Shown here: positions 40,849 to 49,610 of the stretch, one piece after another
How positions within the stretch are numbered: position 1 is the stretch's first letter
How the letters are laid out: the number at the start of each line of letters is the position of its first letter
NCBI GenBank assembly: GCA_001768325.1
Contig: MENQ01000006.1
Span: 55,643-119,642 of the forward strand
DNA length: 64,000 bases
Source: Bacteroidetes bacterium GWC2_46_850
Lineage (GTDB): Bacteria > Bacteroidota > Bacteroidia > Bacteroidales > Dysgonomonadaceae
Reading direction: 5' to 3'
Translations under genes and position numbers: made by a program
The notes under the pieces: model-generated
What the model was told of the DNA's origin: nothing
What the model saw: the letters and a program-made list of their open reading frames with translations, nothing else
The model's database searches: none

Positions 40849-42408
40849 ATGAGACATACACACCATTTGAACATCCAAACACTCTTTGTGATCATGCTGT
40901 TTTTTGCATTACAGCCATCCGGTGTAGCTGCACAACACAAAGATTTCGATATAAAAGGATTTCACCTCGATCTGCGCATTCAGGTGATGACCCCAGAGGC
41001 GCTGCATGCCTTTGCAACGGAATTGGCCGACTTCGGTATCAACACCCTCGTGATGGAATGGGAAGCCTCTTATCCCTACCAGCATCATGCAGTGATTTCC
41101 AACCAATATGCCTATACCCGCGATGAGGTGAAGCAGTTCATCGCCCATTGCAACACACTGGGGATCGATGTGATTCCCCTGCAACAGTGCTTTGGCCATG
41201 TGGAGTATATCTTGCGGAATGAGCGATACGCTCAACTCAAAGAAGACAGGAAGGATATCTCGCAGATATGTCCGCTCGAAACTGAAGGCGACAGCCTCCT
41301 GTTTGCTGAGCTGTTCCGCGACATGGCCTCTTTGCACCCCTCCCAATACATTCATATCGGCGGGGATGAGACCTATCTGCTCGGACATTGTGCCGATTGT
41401 TCGCTGAAAGCCGCAAAAGAGGGGAAATCGAAGTTGTTCGTCGATTACATGAAGATGATCACGGGCATCATCATTGAAATGGGCAAGACACCTGTGATGT
41501 GGGCCGATATCCTGCTCAAACATCCCGATGCGGCAGGCGAACTGCCCAAGGAGACCATCTTCATCGATTGGAATTACGGGTGGAAGACAGATCACTTCGG
41601 TGATATCGGTGCGCTGCAAAATCAGGGCTTGCAATTCTGGGGGTCACCTGCCATTCGCAGCCATCCAGATAACTGGTATCTGACCGAATGGGAAAAGCAT
41701 TTCAACAACCAGCGGGATTTCATTCCCTATGCCCGCAAAGCCGGATACAAAGGGATGGTGATGACCTCCTGGTCCACATCCGGCTTGTACGGGTTTACCT
41801 GGGATGTCAATTATGAGGTGATGGATATGTTGCAGATACGCAACAACTATCCTTTATCCGGATTTCGCATACTGGTTGCCTCCTATGCCGAAGCGTTGAA
41901 ACAGCGTGAACCCCTTCAGCCGGAAGAATTCATCGTGCAATACGCATCTGACAGGTTCGGATTTTCCAGCGAAGAAAGCCAACGATTCAAGGAGGCATTG
42001 TTCATCCCTCAGGAGTTGATTCGCGAAGGCAAACCGGTGACGAGCCTCTCAATCGCTGACCTACAGCAGGAAACGGCTAAAGCCAAGTCGATCCTCTACC
42101 GCTTGACCCCGAAAAGAAACATGAAGGAGTTCGCACATTTCTTGCTAATGATCGACCTGCGAGCTTTTTATCTGGAATTCAAAGAGATGAAAGCGATTTA
42201 CAACGCTGACAATTTCAACCGCGACCTTGCGAAAGAGCTTCTTCCCCAAATGGAAGCGTTGATCCGTCATTCAAAAGAGCTGGACGACCGGTTTTGCAAG
42301 CTTCAAAAAGGGTTTCTGCACGACCGTGAAATAGAAGCACAAAATCAGTTTCGCCGTTTGGATCTTGTGGAGACCTACCACAGAATGGTCGCAGTAAGTA
42401 AAAAATAA
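40849..42408 (+). CDS. GH20-like N-acetylhexosaminidase family protein
   Basis: A 519-residue exported protein; the ATG at 40849 starts a signal peptide ending near VAAQ. The frame upstream overlaps the lyase gene and is not used. The (beta/alpha)8 domain shows FHLDLRIQVMTPEALHAFATELADFGINTLVMEWEASYPY, the IPLQQCFGHVEYILR block and HIGGDE, the GH20 acid/polariser pair Asp-Glu. It lacks the usual N-terminal GH20b domain, so it resembles the short GH20-like branch. It should release terminal hexosamine from imported or surface glycans. The next gene begins after 6 bases. Confidence 0.8.
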   Translation: MRHTHHLNIQTLFVIMLFFALQPSGVAAQHKDFDIKGFHLDLRIQVMTPEALHAFATELADFGINTLVMEWEASYPYQHHAVISNQYAYTRDEVKQFIAHCNTLGIDVIPLQQCFGHVEYILRNERYAQLKEDRKDISQICPLETEGDSLLFAELFRDMASLHPSQYIHIGGDETYLLGHCADCSLKAAKEGKSKLFVDYMKMITGIIIEMGKTPVMWADILLKHPDAAGELPKETIFIDWNYGWKTDHFGDIGALQNQGLQFWGSPAIRSHPDNWYLTEWEKHFNNQRDFIPYARKAGYKGMVMTSWSTSGLYGFTWDVNYEVMDMLQIRNNYPLSGFRILVASYAEALKQREPLQPEEFIVQYASDRFGFSSEESQRFKEALFIPQELIREGKPVTSLSIADLQQETAKAKSILYRLTPKRNMKEFAHFLLMIDLRAFYLEFKEMKAIYNADNFNRDLAKELLPQMEALIRHSKELDDRFCKLQKGFLHDREIEAQNQFRRLDLVETYHRMVAVSKK

Positions 42409-42414
42409 TTGCAA

Positions 42415-44805
42415 ATGAAACAGTTTACGCTCATTCTCCTTTTTCTCTTGGTCACACTTTTTGCCTCCCCGTCAGCACCGGTTCAGATCATCCCTTATCC
42501 TGCCGAGATCACCCTCGGGGAGGGGCACCTCACCTTGTCGGCTAACTTCACCATCGAGGCTGCCGATGCGATCCGGTTTGAGGCTGACAACCTGGCTGAC
42601 ATCCTGAAGAAAGGGTTCAGCAAAAACGCTCCCCAGGGCATCCCCTGCAGTACAATCGAGCTACAGCTCGATGATGCCTCTATCTCTCAATTGGGGGAGG
42701 AGGGATATCTGCTTTCAACCAGCAGTGAAGATATCCTCATCCGTGCGGCTACTCCTGCAGGTATTTTTTATGGGATACAGACGCTCAGGCAACTGTTACC
42801 GGTCGATTTTGAATCATCAAGCCGATACACGGTAGAGATTGCCAGGGTGGAGATTGTTGATCAACCGCGATTTCCATGGCGATCGTTCATGCTCGATGAA
42901 GCGCGACACTTCAAAGGCAAAGAAACAATCTATAAAATGCTGGATGAGTTGGCCCGCTTGAAGATGAATACCTTTCACTGGCACTTGACGGACGATCAGG
43001 GTTGGCGCATTGAGATTAAAAAATATCCCCTTCTTACCCAGGTGGGTGCAAAAAGAAAAGATACGCAAACGGCCCGACGCAGCGAAGGCAGAACGGGAGT
43101 GCCCCACGAAGGTTTTTATACACAGGAAGAGATCAAAGAGATCATTCAATATGCCGCCGACAGGCACATCATCATCGTACCCGAAATAGAGATGCCGGGT
43201 CACGCTATGGCGGCCATCGCAGCCTACCCCTGGCTGGGATCAATGGGCACCACAACGGATGTCTCGGTGATCTTTGGGAAGATGGAAGATTCTTTCAATA
43301 TATCCGATCCAAGGGTGGTGCAGTTCCTGCAGGATGTGTTGGAAGAGGTGATGGCGCTCTTTCCGGGTGAAATAATTCACATTGGGGGGGATGAGGTGAA
43401 CTTCGGCCCTTGGGAGAGGTCTGAAAAAGTGCAACAGTTCATGCGTGCCAACGATCTGCACTCACCGGTTGATTTGCAGATCTATTTCACCAACCTGATT
43501 TCAAACTTCATCGACCGCAACGGGAAACGCATGATGGGATGGAACGAAATTATGGGCGATGACATCCATGGTGAACGGAGCGATGATGAAGCCAAAGTAG
43601 AACAGAAACTGGCATCCTCTGCCATCGTCCATTTCTGGAAAGGAGACATCAACCTGATCAGTGATGCCGTTCAGAAAGGATACAGTGTGGTGAATTCAAA
43701 CCATTGGGACACTTATCTGGATTATACCTACGAGCGGTTGCCTCTTTCCAAGTCTTATCACTTCGACCCAATCCCGGAAGGCTTGGACCGCAAGTATCAC
43801 TCCCTGATCCTCGGCTTGGGCACCCAGATGTGGAGCGAGTGGATCCCCACCGTGGCACAGTTGGAAAATCAGGTTTTTCCCCGTTTGGCAGCCTATGCGG
43901 AAGTAGGGTGGACCCATGCCGATCGTAAAGCGTTCAGCCGTTTTAGCGAATCGCTTGTGGAGATGAAGAAAAGATGGCGCCTGGAGGGGATTCATTTTCA
44001 CCTCGATGCGGAAGATATGGCGACCGATTTACGCACCCAGTTCTTCCCAAAACAACAGGTTCCGGTGCAACAGATGCCTGAGAAAAAGAACCTCTGGATC
44101 TTCATCATGGCAGGACAGTCGAACATGGCCGGCAGAGGATTGGTGGCACCCGAAGATACGATCGCTGACGATCGGATCCTTACGATCAATGCGCAGAATG
44201 AATGGATCCTGGCCAAGGAACCGTTGCATTTTTACCAACCCAAGCTGACCGGATTGGATAGTGGTTTGTCATTTGCCCGTAAACTGGAAAAGGAAGTGAA
44301 TGAGGAGATTGTTATCGCACTGTTGCCTACTGCTGTGGGTGGCAGCTCCATCAAATACTGGCTGAATGATTCCATCTATAATGGGGTACACATACGAAGC
44401 AATCTGATCGAGAAGATCAGTCTGGCAAAGAAGTATGGCACACTGAAAGGCATCCTCTGGCACCAGGGGGAGAGTGATGCAACGCCAGCCATGTTACCTG
44501 AATATGAGTGCAACCTGAAAAAGCTCTTCTATCTGATGCGTTTTGTCGCAGACGACAACCAATTGCCTATTGTGGCGGGTGAACTGGCAACATTCCCGAA
44601 AAATGAACAGATGCGTCAAGCCTGGGCAGATGTAAACAAGATCATACACAAAGTAGTTGAAGGGGACAACAACGCTGCAATTGTTGAGACAGGCGATCTC
44701 ACATCCAACCCTGACTTTATTCACTTTGACGCCCCCTCCCAGCGGATCATGGGAGAGAGATATGCCGAAGCATACCTTCAGCGCACTGATAAAAAAGCGC
44801 ACTGA
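42415..44805 (+). CDS. Fusion of GH20 beta-N-acetylhexosaminidase and SASA/CE6-type esterase
   Basis: A 796-residue exported enzyme. After a signal peptide, residues ~22-140 are the GH20b domain and ~145-540 the catalytic GH20 domain (FPWRSFMLDEARHFKGKETIYKMLDEL, LKMNTFHWHLTDDQGWRIEIKKYP, EIEMPGHAMAAIAAYP, HIGGDEVNFGPW). A linker rich in Gln/Pro (QVPVQQMPEKK) leads to a second domain from about residue 560: IFIMAGQSNMAGRG (nucleophile Ser), ILWHQGESDATP and SNPDFIHFDAPSQRIMGERYAEAY (catalytic His region), as in SASA/CE6 acetylesterases. One chain could thus remove an O-acetyl ester and the hexosamine. The start ATG at 42415 is used; a TTG two codons earlier adds nothing. Confidence 0.88.
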   Translation: MKQFTLILLFLLVTLFASPSAPVQIIPYPAEITLGEGHLTLSANFTIEAADAIRFEADNLADILKKGFSKNAPQGIPCSTIELQLDDASISQLGEEGYLLSTSSEDILIRAATPAGIFYGIQTLRQLLPVDFESSSRYTVEIARVEIVDQPRFPWRSFMLDEARHFKGKETIYKMLDELARLKMNTFHWHLTDDQGWRIEIKKYPLLTQVGAKRKDTQTARRSEGRTGVPHEGFYTQEEIKEIIQYAADRHIIIVPEIEMPGHAMAAIAAYPWLGSMGTTTDVSVIFGKMEDSFNISDPRVVQFLQDVLEEVMALFPGEIIHIGGDEVNFGPWERSEKVQQFMRANDLHSPVDLQIYFTNLISNFIDRNGKRMMGWNEIMGDDIHGERSDDEAKVEQKLASSAIVHFWKGDINLISDAVQKGYSVVNSNHWDTYLDYTYERLPLSKSYHFDPIPEGLDRKYHSLILGLGTQMWSEWIPTVAQLENQVFPRLAAYAEVGWTHADRKAFSRFSESLVEMKKRWRLEGIHFHLDAEDMATDLRTQFFPKQQVPVQQMPEKKNLWIFIMAGQSNMAGRGLVAPEDTIADDRILTINAQNEWILAKEPLHFYQPKLTGLDSGLSFARKLEKEVNEEIVIALLPTAVGGSSIKYWLNDSIYNGVHIRSNLIEKISLAKKYGTLKGILWHQGESDATPAMLPEYECNLKKLFYLMRFVADDNQLPIVAGELATFPKNEQMRQAWADVNKIIHKVVEGDNNAAIVETGDLTSNPDFIHFDAPSQRIMGERYAEAYLQRTDKKAH

Positions 44806-44866
44806 TAAGTATCACCCTATAAAAGCAACTTGACACAATTATCTTTAAATTCCCTATTCGATCAAC

Positions 44867-45019
44867 ATGCAGGAAAAGTCACAGAAAAAATCAGCCCGGT
44901 TACATTCACTCGATGCCCTTCGCGGATTTGACATGCTTTGGATTGCCGGTGGTCAGAAAATTGTGTATGCTTTGGCGACAATGACAGGATGGCCTTTATT
45001 TGAGTGGCTGAACAAACTA
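44867..45019 (+). pseudogene. 5' part of a membrane N-acetyltransferase gene (NagX/HGSNAT-like) cut by an insertion
   Basis: Fifty-one codons (MQEKSQKKSARLHSLDALRG through WPLFEWLNKL) of a heparan-alpha-glucosaminide N-acetyltransferase-like or DUF5009 protein: the LHSLDALRGFDMLWI first helix is diagnostic. It stops exactly where the mobile element begins. The rest continues in the same frame at 47514, so the chain would read ...NKL-VQQMKHVEWNGF. The reading frame of the truncated piece runs eight more residues into the element before a stop. Confidence 0.85.
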
Positions 45020-45023
45020 AATA

Positions 45024-45057
45024 GGTCTTCGTGTGACCGTCAGGTCATATGAAGACC
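45024..45057. repeat. Terminal hairpin of the IS91-like element (possible oriIS)
   Basis: GGTCTTC at 45024 pairs with GAAGACC at 45051-45057, and inside it GACC pairs with GGTC around a GTCA loop, with GTGT/ATAT bulges. It lies four bases from the left end, downstream of the transposase 3' end, where IS91 elements carry their origin end. Confidence 0.6.
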
Positions 45058-45308
45058 ATGTTGTACTAATGTTGAGGTTTTTGAACTTATGGGTTTTGTG
45101 CCTTGATTTAAATGTTTGTCATGGTGTTGTTCGGTACCGCACGAAAGGAATATAAAGGTATTTAGTTGTCCCAAATTGTCCGGACCGGATATAATCGGTC
45201 GGAGAAGCATCCGGATTCGATCTTTGAAATACTGAAACTCTCACGTAAGTGCACGACGATTTTGTCCGTCAAAAGATAACTGTTTTTTGACGGATTTAAA
45301 AAGTATTC

Positions 45309-46400
45309 TCATAAATGCGCCATCGGCGAGTTGGTGGATTTGACAGGTGGAGCTCGTGTGGGCGCGATAATCTCAACGGTAATCATCGAACATTTACAAT
45401 TCGGGCATATACCGATATTCCATCCTTTCTCGGCGCATATCTGCATATAAGGTTTCTTCTCCCGCTCTTTGGGGACAGGTGTCCCGCCAAGCTGGATCTG
45501 TACTTGTCGCACTTTTTCGCGGTTGGACGGGGACAGCAATCCATAGTGGCGGATCCGCACGAAGGCGGGAGGCAGGATGTGTATGGAGAGCAGGTGCAGG
45601 AACTCTTTGGCATGCATGGTCATCTCCCTGTGTTTACCGCCGTTGCGGTAGTCCTTCCAGTCATAGGTCACCATCCCCTCGGCAGTGACGTTCCTGATAC
45701 GGGAATTGGCAATGGCGACACGATACGCGTAGCGGCCGATGTAATCAAGTACCTGGTTCACGCCCTTTGCAGGAGGACGGCTGAACACGACCCAATCTTT
45801 TGACATTGCCGCTTTGCGGACATCTTTCGGGATGGCCGTCCCTGTCTTTACCAATTCTTTGGTCAGGGCCGCCAACATCTTTGCCCGGAACACCTTGCCC
45901 AGGGCATGCACGGGAAACAGGAAGTTACCATTACCCCTGCAACCCTTCAGGTGGCGCCATGCGCCGTCCCTGTCCACACCCCCGCCGGTTACGATGCAAT
46001 GTATGTGCGGGTGGTAGAAAAGGTTGGATCCCCAAGTGTGGAGAATGCCGGTCATACCTCCCTGTAACCCTTGTTTCCCGAAGAACTTGCGCAGTGTGGC
46101 CCATGCCGTACGGAACATGCACGTGTAAAACATGGCCTGGTTGGCCATGGCCAACGGGTGGAAACAGTCGGGAATGGTGAATACCACATGGAAGTACCTG
46201 ACGCCTGGTATGACCTCCTCACGTCTCATCTCAATCCATGTTTCCCGCTCCTTGTGTTGGCATTTTGGACAATGGCGGTCGCGGCAACTGTTGTAGCTGA
46301 CACGTACTTCACCGCATTCCGGACACACCTCCACATGGCCGCCAAGCAGGCTGGTTCGGCACAAAGCCATTGCCTGGAAAGACTTGCGGGTTTGCGACAC
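45309..46400 (-). CDS. IS91-family transposase (HUH, Y1), probably frameshifted near its start
   Basis: A 363-residue rolling-circle transposase reading from a GTG at 46400. N-terminal zinc-binding region CPECGEV...CRDRHCPKCQ, the HUH motif as HPHIHCIV near residue 132, and the Tyr-containing YIGRYAYRVAIAN near residue 225. Family members usually have ~35 more residues at the front. These are found in another frame: from ATG 46474, MRPKHEVGQIIRDWG, then a shift of two bases near 46425 leads into KEFFDSYSTVSQTRKSF and the frame used here. ATG 46474 also overlaps the end of the recombinase gene by 17 bases, as coupled genes do. So the copy may be inactive or use frameshifting. Confidence 0.82.
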   Translation of the reverse strand: MSQTRKSFQAMALCRTSLLGGHVEVCPECGEVRVSYNSCRDRHCPKCQHKERETWIEMRREEVIPGVRYFHVVFTIPDCFHPLAMANQAMFYTCMFRTAWATLRKFFGKQGLQGGMTGILHTWGSNLFYHPHIHCIVTGGGVDRDGAWRHLKGCRGNGNFLFPVHALGKVFRAKMLAALTKELVKTGTAIPKDVRKAAMSKDWVVFSRPPAKGVNQVLDYIGRYAYRVAIANSRIRNVTAEGMVTYDWKDYRNGGKHREMTMHAKEFLHLLSIHILPPAFVRIRHYGLLSPSNREKVRQVQIQLGGTPVPKEREKKPYMQICAEKGWNIGICPNCKCSMITVEIIAPTRAPPVKSTNSPMAHL

Positions 46401-46457
46401 AGTGGAATAAGAATCGAAAAACTCTTTGTGCCCCAGTCCCGAATAATTTGCCCTACC

Positions 46458-47354
46458 TCATGCTTTGGCCGCATCCCCGAAGAGCGTGTCAATGAGCAAA
46501 ACACAGTTGTGCTTCTCAATCCTTGCCACGTGGAGGTAGGTCATCGTGGTCTGTATAGAACGATGGCCAAGACGCTCTTTTACGGTTTGGATATCCTCTC
46601 CATATTCCAAAAGATGTGTTGCGAAGGAATGGCGGAGCGTGTGAGTGGTAAGTTGCGTGTCAAGACCGGCACGCGTCAAAGCTTCTCTAAGCCGCGAGCG
46701 TATAAAATGATTGTCGACTGGCCCGTCCGCACCGAAACGTTTAAATACGAGATTCATGCTCGGGTAACTTTGGCGATAGGCTTTCAGTACAACCAGCGTC
46801 TTGCCCGAGACAGGGACAACCCTGTCCTTGCCGCCCTTGCCCCGCTTGATGTGGACCATCCGCCGATGGATGTCAATATCTGTCCACTTCAGGTTGCATG
46901 CTTCAAAGGCACGAAGGCCGCAATCGTAGATTGTGGAAAACAGGGCCTTGGAATACAATTCACAGGAATGAAGCAAAGTCCTCACATCTTCCATCGACAT
47001 CACCCGTGGAAGCTTCTTATCCCGGCGAATCGCCGGAAGAACAAGGCCGGGAAGTTCTTTATAACCCAAAGTGTTGAGGTAGCACTTCAAACCATAAATG
47101 AAATGCTTGAACTGGGCTTCTGCGGGTAGGGGCTTTCGTCTGAGCATGGATTGCAGGTAATCATCCAGGTCCGCTTGGGTGAACTCCTCGGGAAGCTTAC
47201 CCACTTGGTAAACTGCTTTGTACAATGCGTGACAGTAGTCAGTTATAGTACCTGCTGCATATCTGCTGATTTGCAGTTTGCTCGAAAAGAGCGATATGCG
47301 ATCCGCGAAGGCTGGCACCTTTGCAATCGCCTTGTCTGAGATTTTCTTGGACAT
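46458..47354 (-). CDS. Tyrosine recombinase of the IS91-like element
   Basis: A 298-residue phage-integrase-family protein with a complete active site: Arg in YDCGLRAFEACNLKW, Lys in KRGKGGKDRVVPV, HxxR in THTLRHSFATHLLEY, His in ERLGHRSIQTT and the nucleophile Tyr in TYLHV. An N-terminal SAM-like core-binding domain precedes (ITDYCHALYKAV). Xer-like recombinases accompany IS91 transposases in a subset of these elements; the role is likely resolution or assistance in transposition. It starts at 47354, 159 bases from the right end of the element. Confidence 0.88.
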   Translation of the reverse strand: MSKKISDKAIAKVPAFADRISLFSSKLQISRYAAGTITDYCHALYKAVYQVGKLPEEFTQADLDDYLQSMLRRKPLPAEAQFKHFIYGLKCYLNTLGYKELPGLVLPAIRRDKKLPRVMSMEDVRTLLHSCELYSKALFSTIYDCGLRAFEACNLKWTDIDIHRRMVHIKRGKGGKDRVVPVSGKTLVVLKAYRQSYPSMNLVFKRFGADGPVDNHFIRSRLREALTRAGLDTQLTTHTLRHSFATHLLEYGEDIQTVKERLGHRSIQTTMTYLHVARIEKHNCVLLIDTLFGDAAKA

Positions 47355-47513
47355 AGTATTTTACGTGAAAGAATTAATGGCGGACACTTCCAGAACCGGT
47401 CCGCCGTTGGTTCTTCACCTAAAATACAAAACGAGAGTTATTAAAACGAATTATCAACATGAAATCCGCATATCAGATAAATAGCTTTAGCTTTTACGCT
47501 GCTGCGGAAATTA

Positions 47514-48539
47514 GTACAACAGATGAAACATGTGGAGTGGAACGGCTTCGCCTTTTATGACATGATCTTTCCCCTGTTCCTCTTTCTTGCAGGAGTATCG
47601 ATGCCATACTCCTTCTCCAATAGAGTGAAAAACGGAGCATCAAAACAATCTATCTATCTGCATGCCCTCAAACGAATGATACTCCTGGTAACCCTAGGAA
47701 TGCTTTATAACGGAGTCTTTACCTCTGATATCGAAAATATGCGTTTTGCCAGTGTTCTTGGACGTATTGGAGTAGCCTGGTTCTTCGCAGCTATGATCTT
47801 TCTAAACTCCTCACTTCGGGGACAAATCATCTGGCTGGTCAGCATACTGACAGGCTACTGTTTGCTGATGCTATATGTCCCGGTGCCAGGCTACGGTGCA
47901 GGGGTGCTGACCCCTGAAGGAAACCTGTCTGGCTATATTGACAGATTGCTTTTACCCGGAAAACTATACATGGACAACATCATGGAAGCAGAAGGGATCC
48001 TGAGTACCTTACCTGCAATTGCTACAGCGTTGATGGGTGTTTTGGCGGGTCAATTTTTAAAAATAGATGATCAGAAGATCAACCGTATGAAGAAGAGCGT
48101 CTGGATATTCACTGCCGGGGTTATGTCAATCGGTGCCGGGCTGCTTTGAAACCTCATTTTCCCAATCAACAAAATACTATGGACAAGCTCATTTGTATTA
48201 TTTTCCGGCGGTATAAGTTTAATGCTACTTGGGGTGTTTTATTTGATCATCGATACCCTTGGATACAAAAAATGGACATACTTTTTTGTGGTTATCGGCT
48301 TGAACTCCATTACGATCTATCTGGTACAACATAAATTCATCGATTTTAACAAGGTCCGGAAATTTGTATTCGGTGCATTGATACATGTTACACCTGTTAG
48401 CATTCAGCCACTTGTAAGCGCTGTTTTATATGTTTTTTGTGTATGGCTTTTCCTATTCTTTCTCTATAAAAACAAAATATTTTTGAACCTTCCAAATATG
48501 GATGTTATATACTTATATTCAACAATGTATCCATCTAAT
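47514..48539 (+). pseudogene. 3' part of the interrupted N-acetyltransferase gene, with in-frame TGA
   Basis: Continues the 5' part at 44867 in frame: VQQMKHVEWNGFAFYDMIFPLFLFLAGVSMPYSF, then six or more membrane helices of the NagX/HGSNAT family, which in other species acetylates glucosamine units using cytosolic acetyl-CoA. A TGA at 48147-48149 interrupts the chain where the reading frame simply resumes (NLIFPINKILWTSSF), so it is a point nonsense change, likely of a Trp codon. After YKNKIFLNL there is no stop and the frame runs on into the hydrolase gene at 48540. Three lesions mean the gene is decayed. Two fragments could be translated separately, but function is unlikely. Confidence 0.82.
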
Positions 48540-49400
48540 ATGAAACGACTTTCGATTGTTTTGATTTTCGTATGCTTTGTAGCTGCAACAGCAGGTGCAC
48601 AACAGACTGACAACGTAAAGATTCCGTGTCACTACACGGACTATTATCTAAGCACCGGGGATACGGTTGCATCCCTGGAAAGCGACTCTGCCAGAGGGAT
48701 GACAGCTCCTTCGTTGCGGGTGTATCTCCCCGAAAAAGAGAAGGCGACAGGACGAATGGTGATTGCCCTGCCCGGCGGGGGATATCAGCATCTTGCGGTT
48801 TTCCATGAAGGGTTCGACTGGGCACCTTACTTTTTGGACAAAGGGATCGCGTATGGCGTACTTAAATACCGGATGCCCGCAGCTGATCCGGATATTCCTT
48901 TTGCTGATGTGAAAGCAGCTTTCGGGCTTGTAAGACAACATGCATCTGCATGGCATATTGATCCGGAGGATATCGGTATTATGGGATCTTCAGCCGGGGG
49001 ACATCTTGCTTCCACCTATGCAACCCATGCAACCCGGGATGAGGGGCCTTCATTTCAAATTCTGCTGTATCCCGTGATCACCATGGATGCGTCGTACACA
49101 CACGGTGGCTCCCGTAAGAACCTGCTTGGTGAGCAGCCTTCACCGGAGCAAACTGCGGGCTATTCAAATGAATCGCAGGTAAACAAAGAGACTCCCGGGG
49201 CTTTTATTATCTTCGCGGCAGACGATAAGACAGTGCCACCCGCAAACGGTTTCCGTTATGCAGAGGCATTGATGCGCAATAATATCCCGGTCACGCTGCT
49301 TCTCTATCCTGAAGGGGGACATGGATTCGGGAATCGCACATCATTCACCTATCATCGTCAGTTTATTGCAGAACTGGACAAGTGGTTGGAAAGTTTTTGA
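48540..49400 (+). CDS. Exported alpha/beta hydrolase (acetyl-esterase-like)
   Basis: A 286-residue protein; ATG 48540 begins a signal peptide ending ATAGAQQ. The open frame continues upstream into the decayed acetyltransferase, but the signal peptide sets the start. Oxyanion-hole-like segment VIALPGGGYQHLA, the nucleophile elbow GSSAGG, an Asp region FAADDKTVPP and His in GGHGFGNR make a full catalytic triad. This is the BD-FAE/acetyl-xylan-esterase-like branch common in Bacteroidetes glycan loci. It may deacetylate the locus's substrate. A strong terminator at 49448 ends the locus. Confidence 0.82.
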   Translation: MKRLSIVLIFVCFVAATAGAQQTDNVKIPCHYTDYYLSTGDTVASLESDSARGMTAPSLRVYLPEKEKATGRMVIALPGGGYQHLAVFHEGFDWAPYFLDKGIAYGVLKYRMPAADPDIPFADVKAAFGLVRQHASAWHIDPEDIGIMGSSAGGHLASTYATHATRDEGPSFQILLYPVITMDASYTHGGSRKNLLGEQPSPEQTAGYSNESQVNKETPGAFIIFAADDKTVPPANGFRYAEALMRNNIPVTLLLYPEGGHGFGNRTSFTYHRQFIAELDKWLESF

Positions 49401-49447
49401 CAGCTCACCAATAAGAAGACAACACGCTTCACAGCATGCATCACAAA

Positions 49448-49485
49448 CGGGGATTTTCAGTTGCTGAAGATCTCCGGTTTTTTTT
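49448..49485 (+). terminator. Strong terminator at the end of the glycan locus
   Basis: CGGGGATTTTCAG and CTGAAGATCTCCG form a 13-pair stem (two G-U) around a TTG loop, followed by eight T. Confidence 0.85.
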
Positions 49486-49610
49486 GAGAAATAACTTATG
49501 AGTCTCTTACTTCAGTGCTTCATCTACTGATAACAATTTTATTCATACCTTAGCCGTAGGAAAAATAAATTTTTGCTGTCTAACATACCAATGAATGGCA
49601 AACAACGCGA

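Larger units (their letters stand above)
45020..47513 (-). mobile_element. IS91-like element with transposase and tyrosine recombinase genes
   Basis: About 2.5 kb inserted inside the acetyltransferase gene. It encodes, both on the minus strand, a tyrosine recombinase and an IS91-type HUH transposase. The host gene can be joined in frame across it; the only shared bases at the joints are TA (45018-45019 and 47512-47513), so any target duplication is at most two bases. The ends are not inverted repeats, as expected for rolling-circle IS91 elements. The left 289 bases (45020-45308) hold a large terminal hairpin (45024-45057) and a second ten-pair stem at 45265-45294; the right 159 bases before the recombinase gene hold no other feature. 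Confidence 0.82.

Noticed and set aside
40909..41634. 241-codon frame antisense to the GH20-like gene
   Set aside because: No motif or start signal; a product of codon bias on the opposite strand.
45265..45294. Ten-pair hairpin as a transposase terminator
   Set aside because: There is no T run on the minus strand after the stem; it is more likely part of the element's end structure.
46071..47129. Long open frame antisense to the IS transposase and recombinase
   Set aside because: It is a shadow of two minus-strand genes with clear catalytic motifs and has no recognisable domain.
48222..48539. Reading the hydrolase as a fusion with a membrane domain
   Set aside because: The membrane part is the tail of the decayed acetyltransferase; the hydrolase has its own signal peptide at 48540.
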